Shown: positions 50,557 through 59,115 of the stretch, piece after piece
How the letters are laid out: the number at the start of each line of letters is the position of its first letter
How positions within the stretch are numbered: the stretch's first letter is position 1
NCBI RefSeq assembly: GCF_007990935.1
Contig: NZ_BJXJ01000016.1
Location: 1 to 64,000, forward strand
Direction of reading: 5' to 3'
Length of the DNA stretch: 64,000 nucleotides
From: Vibrio sagamiensis NBRC 104589
GTDB lineage: Bacteria > Pseudomonadota > Gammaproteobacteria > Enterobacterales > Vibrionaceae
Program-made: the position numbers and the translations under genes
The notes under the pieces: model-generated
The model's database searches: none
What the model saw: the letters and a program-made list of their open reading frames with translations, nothing else
What the model was told of the DNA's origin: nothing

Positions 50557-51168
50557 ATGCATAAATTACTTTATCTATCAGCTTATTTATTGAGTTTACT
50601 TGCCTTCTCATACTCATCACTGGCTTATGATCTCGATTATTATGCTAAGTTTGGCCATACCGATAATTACGGTAACATTGATTTACGCAATAAACCTTAT
50701 ACCACCCTGCCTGAAGGCCTACTAGTCAAAGGCAACCTAAACATTTCTCAAACTCCGATTACGGTCTTACCAAAAAGTGTTGAAATACAAGGTAGCCTAG
50801 AAGCCACCAACAGCGCGTTAAAGATCATCAAGCCAGGGGTTAAAATCAAAGGCTATGCAAACTTGTTAGGTAGCCAGATAGGACGTTGGCCACGCGGTGT
50901 TAAGCTAGGCGGGTACTTAAATTTAACCGATACACCACTAAAACGCTTACCAAAAGGCCTAAGAGTGTCGGGCGATCTGAGTGTTATACGAACGCCTTTG
51001 AGCGAACTGCCTGAAGGGCTCATTGTTGAAGGCGATTTGTATATTGGTGGCTCTCAGATTAAAACCTTTCCTGATACATTGACAATTAAAGGGAATCTAT
51101 TTTTAGGCGGCAATAGAATTAGCCAGTGGCCGAACAATCTGACCTTAGAAGGAGCAGTTGCACCTTAG
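50557..51168 (+). CDS. Exported solenoid protein of eight 20-residue repeats
   Basis: 203 residues from the ATG at 50557; an in-frame GTG at 50539 is possible but adds residues before the signal. The signal peptide ends SYSSLA. The rest is eight exactly 20-residue repeats with the pattern (P/Q)-I-x-x-L-P-x-G-L-x-V-x-G-x-L-x-L-x-x-T, for example PLSELPEGLIVEGDLYIGGS. This is a right-handed or LRR-like beta-solenoid. The last repeat is cut short at GAVAP. Likely periplasmic or surface; no catalytic residues. Role unknown. Confidence 0.8.
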   Translation: MHKLLYLSAYLLSLLAFSYSSLAYDLDYYAKFGHTDNYGNIDLRNKPYTTLPEGLLVKGNLNISQTPITVLPKSVEIQGSLEATNSALKIIKPGVKIKGYANLLGSQIGRWPRGVKLGGYLNLTDTPLKRLPKGLRVSGDLSVIRTPLSELPEGLIVEGDLYIGGSQIKTFPDTLTIKGNLFLGGNRISQWPNNLTLEGAVAP

Positions 51169-51205
51169 CAAAAGTGACACTACAGCAAAAGTAACGCTGC
51201 CCATA

Positions 51206-51469
51206 TTATCCAAAATAACGAGAGAGTTTACGCCCTAACAAAAAGCTTCCTATCACGACGCTCATAGCAAAAATAATTGCAGTTAAATAACCGGCCACTA
51301 CCGATATACCAAATCCCCAAACTAAAGCGAAAACCAAACCTTGGAAAGCTTCATAAGGCCATTGAAGTAGTGACATATTAGAGCCATTCATCATGAAATA
51401 CATTAAGGTACTCAGCGATAACAGCGAAAATAGCACCCCTGTGGTAGTGTGACGATTCATATTAGTCAT
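51206..51469 (-). CDS. Small membrane protein downstream of the patatin gene
   Basis: 87 residues with three hydrophobic segments (TTGVLFSLLSLSTLMYFMM; FQGLVFALVWGFGISVVAGYL; AIIFAMSVVIGSFLLG). It overlaps the patatin-like gene by eight bases, so the two are probably co-translated. Unrecognised. Confidence 0.65.
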   Translation of the reverse strand: MTNMNRHTTTGVLFSLLSLSTLMYFMMNGSNMSLLQWPYEAFQGLVFALVWGFGISVVAGYLTAIIFAMSVVIGSFLLGRKLSRYFG

Positions 51470-52313
51470 CTAGCGTACTTGAGTAGACGTGGTCTGCAAG
51501 GTGTACACGTCCTGCTTCAAGCCCCATTTCATAACCTTCTAATAATACAGATTGTCGCATAGACAAGCGTCGTACACTAAATCCCGTTGGTGGTGCGATA
51601 ACATGAATATTAAGATCCTCCGGTGGATTACGAATGAAATCGAGTGACGTATTATAATTTTCTGCACGCTGCAGCATTGCTTGTGCCATTTTTGGGTACT
51701 CAGAAAACAGTTTCTTAATCAACCAAGGCGTTTTCACTGGCTTTTTCTCATAGTCCAAAGGATGCGAAAGGATAACCGTAATATCTCTGGCACCACGTCT
51801 GTACGCCTCTCGTACGGGAATAGAATCAGCAAGCCCACCATCAGTGTAGCAGCCACCAGAAAAACAGGGAGTTTGTTTATAAGCAATAGGTAATGCTGTT
51901 GTCGCTTCCATGGTGCTATGAAAATTATGCCGATTCACATGATAGTAATCTGCTTTACCAGTATCTATGTTTGTCGTTGTCGCGATCAACGGAGTACCAT
52001 CAAACAATTTTTCTTCATCGATAGGGTATAGGCGATTGGACTCTTCAAATAGCCATTTTACATCGATCAAATCTCCGCCTTTCAAAAAACGACTCGGATC
52101 AAAAAAGCGTTTGCTGGTTGCCAATTGAGTGATGACGTTAATACTGCGATGTGGATAATCGGTTAAGTAACCTACTAAATTTGATGCTCCAGCCGAAACA
52201 CCAATAGCAAAATCAAACGGTTTGTAATTTTGTGCTAAAAACGCATCCAATACTCCGCTAGCAAAGACACCACGCATTGCTCCGCCTTCGACGACAATTG
52301 CTTTATTCACCAT
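51462..52313 (-). CDS. Patatin-like phospholipase, RssA/YjjU type
   Basis: 283 residues. The patatin serine hydrolase dyad is visible: GVSAG (about residues 38-42, nucleophile Ser) and DGG (about 158), plus the oxyanion-hole GGAMRG at residues 10-15. The length and the start NKAIVVEGGAMRGVFASG match the YjjU-like group. It likely acts on membrane phospholipids or lysophospholipids; substrate unproven. Confidence 0.9.
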   Translation of the reverse strand: MVNKAIVVEGGAMRGVFASGVLDAFLAQNYKPFDFAIGVSAGASNLVGYLTDYPHRSINVITQLATSKRFFDPSRFLKGGDLIDVKWLFEESNRLYPIDEEKLFDGTPLIATTTNIDTGKADYYHVNRHNFHSTMEATTALPIAYKQTPCFSGGCYTDGGLADSIPVREAYRRGARDITVILSHPLDYEKKPVKTPWLIKKLFSEYPKMAQAMLQRAENYNTSLDFIRNPPEDLNIHVIAPPTGFSVRRLSMRQSVLLEGYEMGLEAGRVHLADHVYSSTLDD

Positions 52314-52557
52314 ACTCCCCCCTCTTAAATATCAGGCAAGGCTACAGAAGTCTGTGCAAAAAGAATAATCGGCGGTTCTTATTATTAGGATAGGCAAAGG
52401 CTATTTGCTTAAAAATATGAGCAGTGGCCGCAAAATTTAATCTTAGAAATTGGATTTGTTTGAAAGTAACGAATTAAAATGCTTAATCAAAGTGAGTTTA
52501 ATTGGAAAAATCGTTAACTAGATCCAAGGCACTTTGTCGTGCCCTAGACCTAATACA

Positions 52558-53670
52558 CTATGAGTCCTGATTTTTTACCGGATTGGCATAACTGGCGATT
52601 AAAAACGGTTGAGCACCGATTGGCAGTTGAGCAAGTTTATCAGCCCACTGAGTTTTAACTTGTTGAGTAATACTTTCATCATCATTGTTACCTGACGCAA
52701 GTAAATTTACTGGGAACAATTGGTAATTAGTATGAATTTGACGATCAAGCTCCGCAGCCAGTTCCTCTGGTGATTCACACTCTTGATCGATTACATCGCC
52801 AAATACGACGTGTATTCGACCTTTATAGCCAATAATACCTTGGATAATACTTTCAATATCTTCGAATTCACCCTTTTCATAATGGCCAATTTCAGCTTTT
52901 TGATATAACTCATTGGCTTTGGCAAGATCACAAGGATCATTCTCATAAGAAATCGAAACCGGAACAATTTTTAAAGAACGAGTGTATTCTCCAAAACTTA
53001 GTTTCTGCTTGCGTCCTTCGACATGGAACATTTTTAAGATTGCAGGATCGGTAAAATCATTTCCATCTTTTGCTCGACCCTCTTTTTGTGCAATCCAAAT
53101 TGAGTTACCTGTATCGAGTGAATGCTTGATATAACCAGAAAGCTGACCTAGTACTTTCATCATTTCGCGTGGACCTTTTGCAGAACGTTTTACAATGAAA
53201 CTTTTATTGAGTTTCATCAATTCAGTCGCACATGGTTTCTTAAGCAGGTTATCGCCAATGGCAATTCGTACTGTTTTATGCCCGTACTGGTCAAGCCCTA
53301 AGTTAACAAGAGCTGGGTCCATAGCAATATCTCTATGATTAGATACAAACAGATAAGCATTGCCTTTATCTAATTTATCTAAACCAGTAAAAGTTACTCC
53401 ATCTGTTGTCTTACTTAGCGTATCTCTGAGGTATTTTTTCACCTCAAATTGAATCGATTCTACTGAGTTCAACTTGCTCCACTTTCTTTTTAAGTAAAAA
53501 CGCAGAATAGGGCTCATCAACGACTTAAACCAATTTGCTTTATTAGCAAATCGGTGCTCTAAAATAGCACCAATGAATTCATCATCTTGGATCAAGCGAT
53601 CCAATGCAGCAGGGATTTCGTCATCGCTATAAGGACGAATTTCAATATAAGGATCAGTATTATCAGTCAT
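52558..53670 (-). CDS. PlsC-like glycerolipid acyltransferase
   Basis: 370 residues. The acyltransferase box reads NHRDIAMD (an HxxxxD motif, about residue 110), with EGR (about 198) as the second motif. The rest differs from E. coli PlsC: no strong membrane helix and long flanks. It may transfer acyl groups to a glycerol-phosphate or another acceptor; a 1-acyl-glycerol-3-phosphate acyltransferase role is a family-level guess. Confidence 0.78.
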   Translation of the reverse strand: MTDNTDPYIEIRPYSDDEIPAALDRLIQDDEFIGAILEHRFANKANWFKSLMSPILRFYLKRKWSKLNSVESIQFEVKKYLRDTLSKTTDGVTFTGLDKLDKGNAYLFVSNHRDIAMDPALVNLGLDQYGHKTVRIAIGDNLLKKPCATELMKLNKSFIVKRSAKGPREMMKVLGQLSGYIKHSLDTGNSIWIAQKEGRAKDGNDFTDPAILKMFHVEGRKQKLSFGEYTRSLKIVPVSISYENDPCDLAKANELYQKAEIGHYEKGEFEDIESIIQGIIGYKGRIHVVFGDVIDQECESPEELAAELDRQIHTNYQLFPVNLLASGNNDDESITQQVKTQWADKLAQLPIGAQPFLIASYANPVKNQDS

Positions 53671-53984
53671 TATTGGTTTCGTGTTGAAAAAGACGAGTTC
53701 ATTCTACGCATAGTTTCCTTCCCTCGCAGCACTTCGTACTGTACTTTTAGCATGGTCATACCAGTTTTGGCACGCTATTTACTAAAAAAACGCCAAAAAC
53801 CTTGATTCATATCAGCACTTTTGCTTTTAGTCTAATCAAATAAACTCATTCAAATAAATGCTGTATTATTTAAGGAGGAATTTCAGTTTAGATGAACTTA
53901 GATATATGAAAAAAGCTCTCTGCCTAGTTGGCATTATCGAAGATTAACTGTACTCTTATCGGTCCAAGAACTTTGGTATATACA
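53671..53984. other. Divergent intergenic region
   Basis: 314 bp between the acyltransferase and the AraC-N-like gene. It contains an imperfect hairpin TTTTGGC / GCCAAAA (about 53765-53798) and little else recognisable. A poor frame here starts with TTG at 53928. Confidence 0.35.
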
Positions 53985-54593
53985 ATGAACTACGCAATTG
54001 AATTTAACAGTAAAAGCTTTTCTTTCCTCAACGTCTCAACCCGGAAGAAAGCGTTAAAACACAGTTTCATCTCTGTTTCTAGAGGTTTAGCGATCGTTAA
54101 GTTAGGGAAACATGAATATGCTATTGAACCTGGTCAATATTTTTGGATTCCTCAAGGTTGTTTAAGTTCTATTACTTATGTGCCCAATACTCAGATTCAA
54201 TGCTGTGACTTCTCTGTAAGGCTTCAAGAAAAATTCGCTCAACAAGCTGGTTTTGTCAAACCTTCTACTTTGCTGGTGGCGTTAATTGAAAAAATGGCCT
54301 CAGTTAAAAGTCGCTCTCAACAGCAAATCGATCTGTTAACCGTCGTTAAACATGAAGTGCTCACTTTAAAGCCGATGTTAAACAGTTCTGTCCTGACTGA
54401 CTCAATTAATCAATGGTACCCTAATTCTGAGTCACAGATCGCGATTGACCTTTGTCTGATCTTGACGTTGAGAGAAGCGAGGAAAATGAAGCTATCCGGA
54501 AAAAAACAGGAAGTTATCATCGAGACACTATTTAACGGTAATATAGAAGAATACGAACAGCTATGCTTGCTTGTATGTGGAGAAATACTTTAA
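53985..54593 (+). CDS. AraC N-terminal (cupin)-like protein without a helix-turn-helix
   Basis: 202 residues from the ATG at 53985. The N-terminal half has the cupin pattern of AraC-family effector domains (ISVSRGLAIVKLGKHEYAIEPGQYFWIPQGC), then a linker. The C-terminal half ends after about 65 more residues and shows no AraC-type DNA-binding motif. It could be a truncated regulator or an accessory sensor. Neighbours give no clue. No strong ribosome site seen. Confidence 0.6.
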   Translation: MNYAIEFNSKSFSFLNVSTRKKALKHSFISVSRGLAIVKLGKHEYAIEPGQYFWIPQGCLSSITYVPNTQIQCCDFSVRLQEKFAQQAGFVKPSTLLVALIEKMASVKSRSQQQIDLLTVVKHEVLTLKPMLNSSVLTDSINQWYPNSESQIAIDLCLILTLREARKMKLSGKKQEVIIETLFNGNIEEYEQLCLLVCGEIL

Positions 54594-54643
54594 TAAGTCA
54601 TCTTAATCTAGATATTTCGAAGTTATTACGGAAGAAAGTACAC

Positions 54644-55156
54644 TTAAAAGGGTACTTCGATCTGCATTCTCCAATCCGGGTCATGTTGAACATGCCAACG
54701 ATAATCAAACCTAATTCTCGGTGAGTCATCGTGCTTATCGCCAAAACCGAAACTGAACATTAAACCATGATTGCGGAACCACTCTTCGGAACCAATGGAG
54801 TTTTCCTCACTTTGAAATGACTCCGGCAACCAAAAGCCCAAGCCAAAATACTGACTGTTATGTTTTTTAGTCAAAATTGGATTATCTTTATTGGGAAGCG
54901 CCCACTGCTCCCAATAGTTATCTTTGTACTCACTGCTGGGTAGATTGTGGCTGAGTGGGGTTTCTAAACTTGATAACAGTGGTTCTGGCTCCGTGACGAA
55001 GTCATCCAGGTCGCACATCATCATTGAGTCATCAGCAAAAAGAATGGAGCGTTCGGTAAACACAATACATGCAAAAGCCGATGAGATGACCGACAAGATG
55101 ACCATCAAAAGTAACGCTAGGATGGATTTCAACCACACTCTAATGCACACAATCAC
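54644..55156 (-). CDS. Membrane-anchored hypothetical protein
   Basis: 170 residues. One N-terminal hydrophobic helix (LKSILALLLMVILSVISSAFACIVF) is followed by an acidic region and a tail with aromatic residues (YFGLGFWLPESF, MFSFGFGDK). It starts one base after the NadD-like gene ends and may be co-transcribed with it. No family recognised. Confidence 0.65.
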   Translation of the reverse strand: MIVCIRVWLKSILALLLMVILSVISSAFACIVFTERSILFADDSMMMCDLDDFVTEPEPLLSSLETPLSHNLPSSEYKDNYWEQWALPNKDNPILTKKHNSQYFGLGFWLPESFQSEENSIGSEEWFRNHGLMFSFGFGDKHDDSPRIRFDYRWHVQHDPDWRMQIEVPF

Positions 55157-55157
55157 T

Positions 55158-55679
55158 TTACTCCTCTAAATACAGCCCCTCATCAAGCAGAAGTGCGTGT
55201 ACTGTTGGAGTAGTGAGGTGTTCAATATTTTTATTAGCTTGCAAAGCACCACGAATATCGGTACTTCTGATCTTCACTTTTTCAGGGCAAGCCATTACAC
55301 TCCAACGTGCTAAAATCTCTTCCGCTTTGTAAAAGTTAGCAAATTTAAAAAAATTGTCAGGTCCTATCACAAAAGTTATATCGGCACTTTGATGGTTTTC
55401 TTGAATTTTTTCTAACAACTCAAATGTCGTAACACTCTGGTTTGGTTTAAGTAACTCTTGTTCAAAATGGGAACGAGTCACCTTACAAAGCCCCATATCT
55501 TCGATAAATGCATCCACCAATTTACACCGAACTTGGTAATCCAACATGGTTTTACCCCAAGCATGAGCAATACTCGGTTCGAGCAAAATATGATCAAAGT
55601 GACTGAGTGATTCGATCACACTTTTGTGACCTAAACTAGGCGGGTTAAATGCGCTACCAAAAACCGCGATTTTTTTCAT
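55158..55679 (-). CDS. NadD-like nicotinate(-amide) mononucleotide adenylyltransferase
   Basis: 173 residues, a nucleotidyltransferase fold. The N-terminal AVFGSAFNPPSLGHKSVIE matches the GGxFDPxHxGH motif except that the first His is Ser. The second signature reads IRSTDIR (about residue 137), near the ISSTxIR consensus. It likely makes deamido-NAD or NAD from the mononucleotide and ATP. It diverges from nadE, so the last two NAD synthesis steps are neighbours. Confidence 0.78.
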   Translation of the reverse strand: MKKIAVFGSAFNPPSLGHKSVIESLSHFDHILLEPSIAHAWGKTMLDYQVRCKLVDAFIEDMGLCKVTRSHFEQELLKPNQSVTTFELLEKIQENHQSADITFVIGPDNFFKFANFYKAEEILARWSVMACPEKVKIRSTDIRGALQANKNIEHLTTPTVHALLLDEGLYLEE

Positions 55680-55987
55680 ATCCGAGACTTTCCTGTGGTT
55701 GGGAGTGTTCTAATCCGATCAATTGGGTATGATACTATACCCAAGTAACCTCAAGATACTTGGGTATATTAACTTTAGTGCTTTTTGGCATCAAATTGAG
55801 AATGGCTGTGTTTAAATGAGTGGTTTTTGATCAATTAACCAGCCGGGGACCATTGTTGACGTGCATCTTGGGGCTCTATCTGAGATTTTCTCTTGAAGTG
55901 ACGCCCCACAGCATTAACAATGTGGGTACAGAAACAAAGTAAATACAGATTTGATGTCGTCCCTCTTTTCAGGAAAAGGAAACCGTA
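55680..55987. other. Divergent region between the NadD-like gene and nadE
   Basis: 308 bp. It contains a palindromic repeat of the TATACCCAAG type (55736-55768). It presumably carries both promoters, but no operator was recognised. Confidence 0.4.
55736..55768. repeat. Vibrio-type palindromic repeat, copy 1
   Basis: TATACCCAAGTA and TACTTGGGTATA, perfect 12-bp arms around a 9-nt spacer. The arms recur at 56911-56943 and, as one arm, at 42965-42976. Confidence 0.75.
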
Positions 55988-56818
55988 ATGGAACAATCCA
56001 TCCGTGATGAAATGCGAGTATTACCCTCTATCGATCCGCATTTTGAAATTGAACGCCGCGTTAATTTTATTAAACAGAAGCTTCAGGCCTCTGGTTGTAA
56101 ATCGCTTGTACTGGGTATTAGTGGAGGTGTTGATTCAACAACGTGTGGCCGATTGGCACAGCTTGCGGTAAACCAACTTAACGACAGCGAAGGTGAAGCC
56201 ACTTATCAATTTATCGCTGTTCGCCTGCCTTATGGTGAACAAAAAGACGAAGATGAGGCTCAGCTTGCACTTTCATTTATTCAGCCTTCTCACACGGTGT
56301 CTGTCAATATCAAACCCGGTGTTGATGGCCTACATGCCGCTTCTCATGCCGCTCTTGAGGGCACAGGCTTGCTGCCAACGGATAGTGCAAAAGTCGACTT
56401 TGTTAAAGGCAATGTTAAAGCACGTGCGCGTATGGTAGCTCAATACGAAATCGCGGGTTATGTTGGTGGTTTAGTTTTAGGCACTGACCACTCAGCAGAA
56501 AATATCACGGGCTTCTACACCAAGTTCGGTGATGGCGCTTGTGACCTTGCTCCGCTTTTTGGCCTTAGCAAACGTCAAGTTCGTGAAGTCGCTGCCACAT
56601 TAGGTGCGCCTGATCAGTTAGTGAAGAAAGTACCTACGGCGGATTTAGAAGAACTTGATCCACAAAAAGCCGATGAAGATGCGCTTAACCTCAGCTACGA
56701 CCAAATTGATGATTTTCTGGAAGGTAAGCCCGTATCAGAGCAAGTCAGTGAGCGTCTGATTGCCATTTACAAAGCCACACAGCACAAACGTCAACCCATC
56801 CCGACGATCTACGATTAA
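55988..56818 (+). CDS. nadE: NH3-dependent NAD synthetase
   Basis: 276 residues. The PP-loop ATPase motif [14 protein letters not shown] is at about residues 44-57, with [26 protein letters not shown] later on, as in NadE that uses ammonia (no glutaminase domain). It converts deamido-NAD to NAD. AGGAAAAGGA precedes the ATG. The order and chromosome-2 setting match V. cholerae. Confidence 0.95.
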   Translation: MEQSIRDEMRVLPSIDPHFEIERRVNFIKQKLQASGCKSLVLGISGGVDSTTCGRLAQLAVNQLNDSEGEATYQFIAVRLPYGEQKDEDEAQLALSFIQPSHTVSVNIKPGVDGLHAASHAALEGTGLLPTDSAKVDFVKGNVKARARMVAQYEIAGYVGGLVLGTDHSAENITGFYTKFGDGACDLAPLFGLSKRQVREVAATLGAPDQLVKKVPTADLEELDPQKADEDALNLSYDQIDDFLEGKPVSEQVSERLIAIYKATQHKRQPIPTIYD

Positions 56819-56910
56819 AATACATTCTGCGTGGCCTTAGCAACAAACATCAGTGGCGGTCAGTTTACCGCCACTTTTTGTAGATAATATCGGTTATGGG
56901 GAACACTTAT

Positions 56911-56943
56911 TATACCCAAGCAACCTTAAGAGGCTTGGGTATA
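56911..56943. repeat. Vibrio-type palindromic repeat, copy 2
   Basis: TATACCCAAGC and GCTTGGGTATA, 11-bp arms around an 11-nt spacer, in the convergent gap between nadE and the MOSC-reductase gene, where it may act as a transcription stop for either strand. Confidence 0.75.
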
Positions 56944-56958
56944 TTTACAAACTAACGC

Positions 56959-58776
56959 TTAGTCGGTAAATGTCACATCCGTGGTTGGCACCGCACAACA
57001 AGCAAGTACCGTCCCCATCGCACGTTCTTCTTCTGTTAACGCCAACACTTCAGGTTGATCCACTTGTCCAGACACTACATTCACTTTACACGCACCACAC
57101 AAACCTGCACGGCAGCTATGCACAATGCTCTTCCCTGCATCCTCTGCTTGCTCAAGTAATGTTTTTTGATTGTTACCAACAAACCTAGTCCCATTAAACT
57201 CAAGCTCAACTTGTTTGATCTCTTTTGGGGCAGTAAAGGCGACACCAAAAGCTTCCTGATGATAATTATCAACTGGTAAGCCTTTTTTAAGCAGCAAGTT
57301 TTTGGCTTTTTGCATAAAACCATCAGGGCCACATACAAACACTTGTCTCTGCTCTAACGCCTGAATCTGTTTGATATGAGAAAGGCTAAGTCGCCCTTTT
57401 AACCCTTGCCATTCATCACTAGGCTGAGTGAGGCAAATTTGTACATCAAGGCTAGGATGCAGGCGTTGTAGTTCTTGTAACTCCGTTAGACAGGGAATAT
57501 CCGCCTCACTGCGACACTGGTGATAGAACACAACGTCATTTAATCGTTCGTGGTCGGCTAAATAACGCACCATAGATAACATCGGTGTCACGCCACTGCC
57601 AGCTGATAACAACAAGAGTGGTTGTTCTCGACTAGGATCGAGGTAGAACTGCCCTTCTGGTGTTTGAACGTCGAGCGTTTGCCCAACTTTTAATTGGTCA
57701 TGTAACGCATTTGAAACATGGCCATCCGGGATACGTTTGACGGAAATCCCATAACGTTCAGGTCGAGATGGGCTAGAAGACAATGTGTAGCGACGAGGAA
57801 CTCTTTTCCCTTCGATCTCAATATCGATCGGCAAATGTTGCCCTGGCAGATAACTTGGCAGATCCATTTGTTCACCCTCTAGCCAAAACGTCACAAAGTC
57901 TTGGGCGATCTCTTCTCGTGCGACACAAGTTAACGTCATGCGCTTTGGTGAATTGTCGGCATAAAATTCAGGCTGTTTATATTCCAGTACTTCAACCACA
58001 TCACCTTGGCGGATCATCCCCTCATTGACCGGTACTAGGTTTTGACCAAAGAACACTCCGCCTCGTTCATTGGCACGAAACTGCTGCAAGGTTTTAAGCG
58101 GTTCTTTGCTCTCACGAAGTGTGCCTCTTTCGGTGTTAACAGTGGTTAAAATACAACGCTCACAGGCTTTGACTGAGTTAAACTCTACTTCACCTATACG
58201 GATTCGCTTCCAAGAGTCTTCCTCGAAAGGTTGAGTCCCAGCAATCACCAAATTGGTACGAAATTGATCCATACTGTGCTTTTCTGAGCTTCTGCGGTTA
58301 AGCTCTTCTAGTGACGCTTCGCTGATTACCAAGACAGGATAACCGTCGGCAAAGCTGACATTATGACCCACTTTTTCACGGATGCGATTTGATTGCTCGC
58401 CTGTGAATAATAACTCGACACGCTGACCTAAGACTTTACTGAACCAATCGTCAGCCTCATCGGTCGTCGTGTAGGCGATAAAATTATCTTTCCAAACTAT
58501 GGCTGGAGACTCTTGCATTTTAAAATCTTGGTAGCGTATTTTTAATGGTGATTCATCTATGCTGCTAAAGACGATACCATCTGCGACAAGGGCCGATTTT
58601 ATTGTCACCATCTGGGGAAACTTTCTCGCCGTCACCATCCCACCGTCGGATTTAGCAACCATAAAGCGACGATCAAAACTCAAACCTTGTTTTTCTACCC
58701 ATGCGGAAGAAAGCGCCACTCCACCAATGGATTTAACAGGAAAAACATTAATTTGAGATAAAGTAGATGACGACAT
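56959..58776 (-). CDS. MOSC / ferredoxin-NAD(P) reductase / 2Fe-2S fusion protein
   Basis: 605 residues from the ATG at 58776; an in-frame ATG at 58815 lacks a ribosome site. The order is an N-terminal MOSC beta-barrel and MOSC domain (VFPVKSIGGVALSSAW; CERCILTTVNTERG, a possible Mo-cofactor Cys), then an FAD/NAD(P) ferredoxin reductase module (RRYTLSSSP; SAGSGVTPMLSM), then a plant-type 2Fe-2S domain (CRAGLCGACKVNV...LACCAVP). It resembles hybrid-cluster-protein reductase-like and YcbX-like fusions and is likely a molybdenum-dependent reductase with its own electron chain. The physiological substrate is unknown. It is divergent from pyrC. Confidence 0.88.
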   Translation of the reverse strand: MSSSTLSQINVFPVKSIGGVALSSAWVEKQGLSFDRRFMVAKSDGGMVTARKFPQMVTIKSALVADGIVFSSIDESPLKIRYQDFKMQESPAIVWKDNFIAYTTTDEADDWFSKVLGQRVELLFTGEQSNRIREKVGHNVSFADGYPVLVISEASLEELNRRSSEKHSMDQFRTNLVIAGTQPFEEDSWKRIRIGEVEFNSVKACERCILTTVNTERGTLRESKEPLKTLQQFRANERGGVFFGQNLVPVNEGMIRQGDVVEVLEYKQPEFYADNSPKRMTLTCVAREEIAQDFVTFWLEGEQMDLPSYLPGQHLPIDIEIEGKRVPRRYTLSSSPSRPERYGISVKRIPDGHVSNALHDQLKVGQTLDVQTPEGQFYLDPSREQPLLLLSAGSGVTPMLSMVRYLADHERLNDVVFYHQCRSEADIPCLTELQELQRLHPSLDVQICLTQPSDEWQGLKGRLSLSHIKQIQALEQRQVFVCGPDGFMQKAKNLLLKKGLPVDNYHQEAFGVAFTAPKEIKQVELEFNGTRFVGNNQKTLLEQAEDAGKSIVHSCRAGLCGACKVNVVSGQVDQPEVLALTEEERAMGTVLACCAVPTTDVTFTD

Positions 58777-59115
58777 AACCTGTTTCCTTAAAGAACTTTT
58801 ATCATTTTGACTCATGATATGCTTTGATCAAAGTGCTTCCAAGCACTATAAACAGAACAACATAATGTAAGTTAACAACGAACTATTAACACAGACAAAA
58901 ATACCATCGTTTACTTTCTATTTTTGAGAATAATTTATGTTCTTTACTTAACCGTGAAATATGCTTTCCTGCTCAGCAACGATAAAAGTCAATAAATGTG
59001 ATGAAATTATAAGGAAATTCCTCTATCATCCCGTCGCCTAAGCGCAAGCGTTTGCTCTTGAGGTAAAAGCGGCGTTTTGGCTCCAATCACAATTCTTACA
59101 TGGTGGGAGCAATCA
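58777..59115. promoter_or_regulatory. Divergent promoter region with PurR box
   Basis: 339 bp without a gene. The main recognisable element is the PurR-box match at 59042-59057, 58 bp before pyrC. The rest is AT-rich. Confidence 0.5.
59042..59057. promoter_or_regulatory. PurR operator candidate upstream of pyrC
   Basis: GCGCAAGCGTTTGCTC matches 12 of 16 positions of the PurR consensus ACGCAAACGTTTGCGT, including the central CG and the GCAA/TTGC arms. PurR control of pyrC is established in E. coli. Confidence 0.75.

Noticed and set aside
55158..55679. NadM or NadR type enzyme instead of NadD-like
   Set aside because: The length of 173 residues and the IRSTDIR signature fit the NadD group better, although the first His of the HxGH motif is missing.
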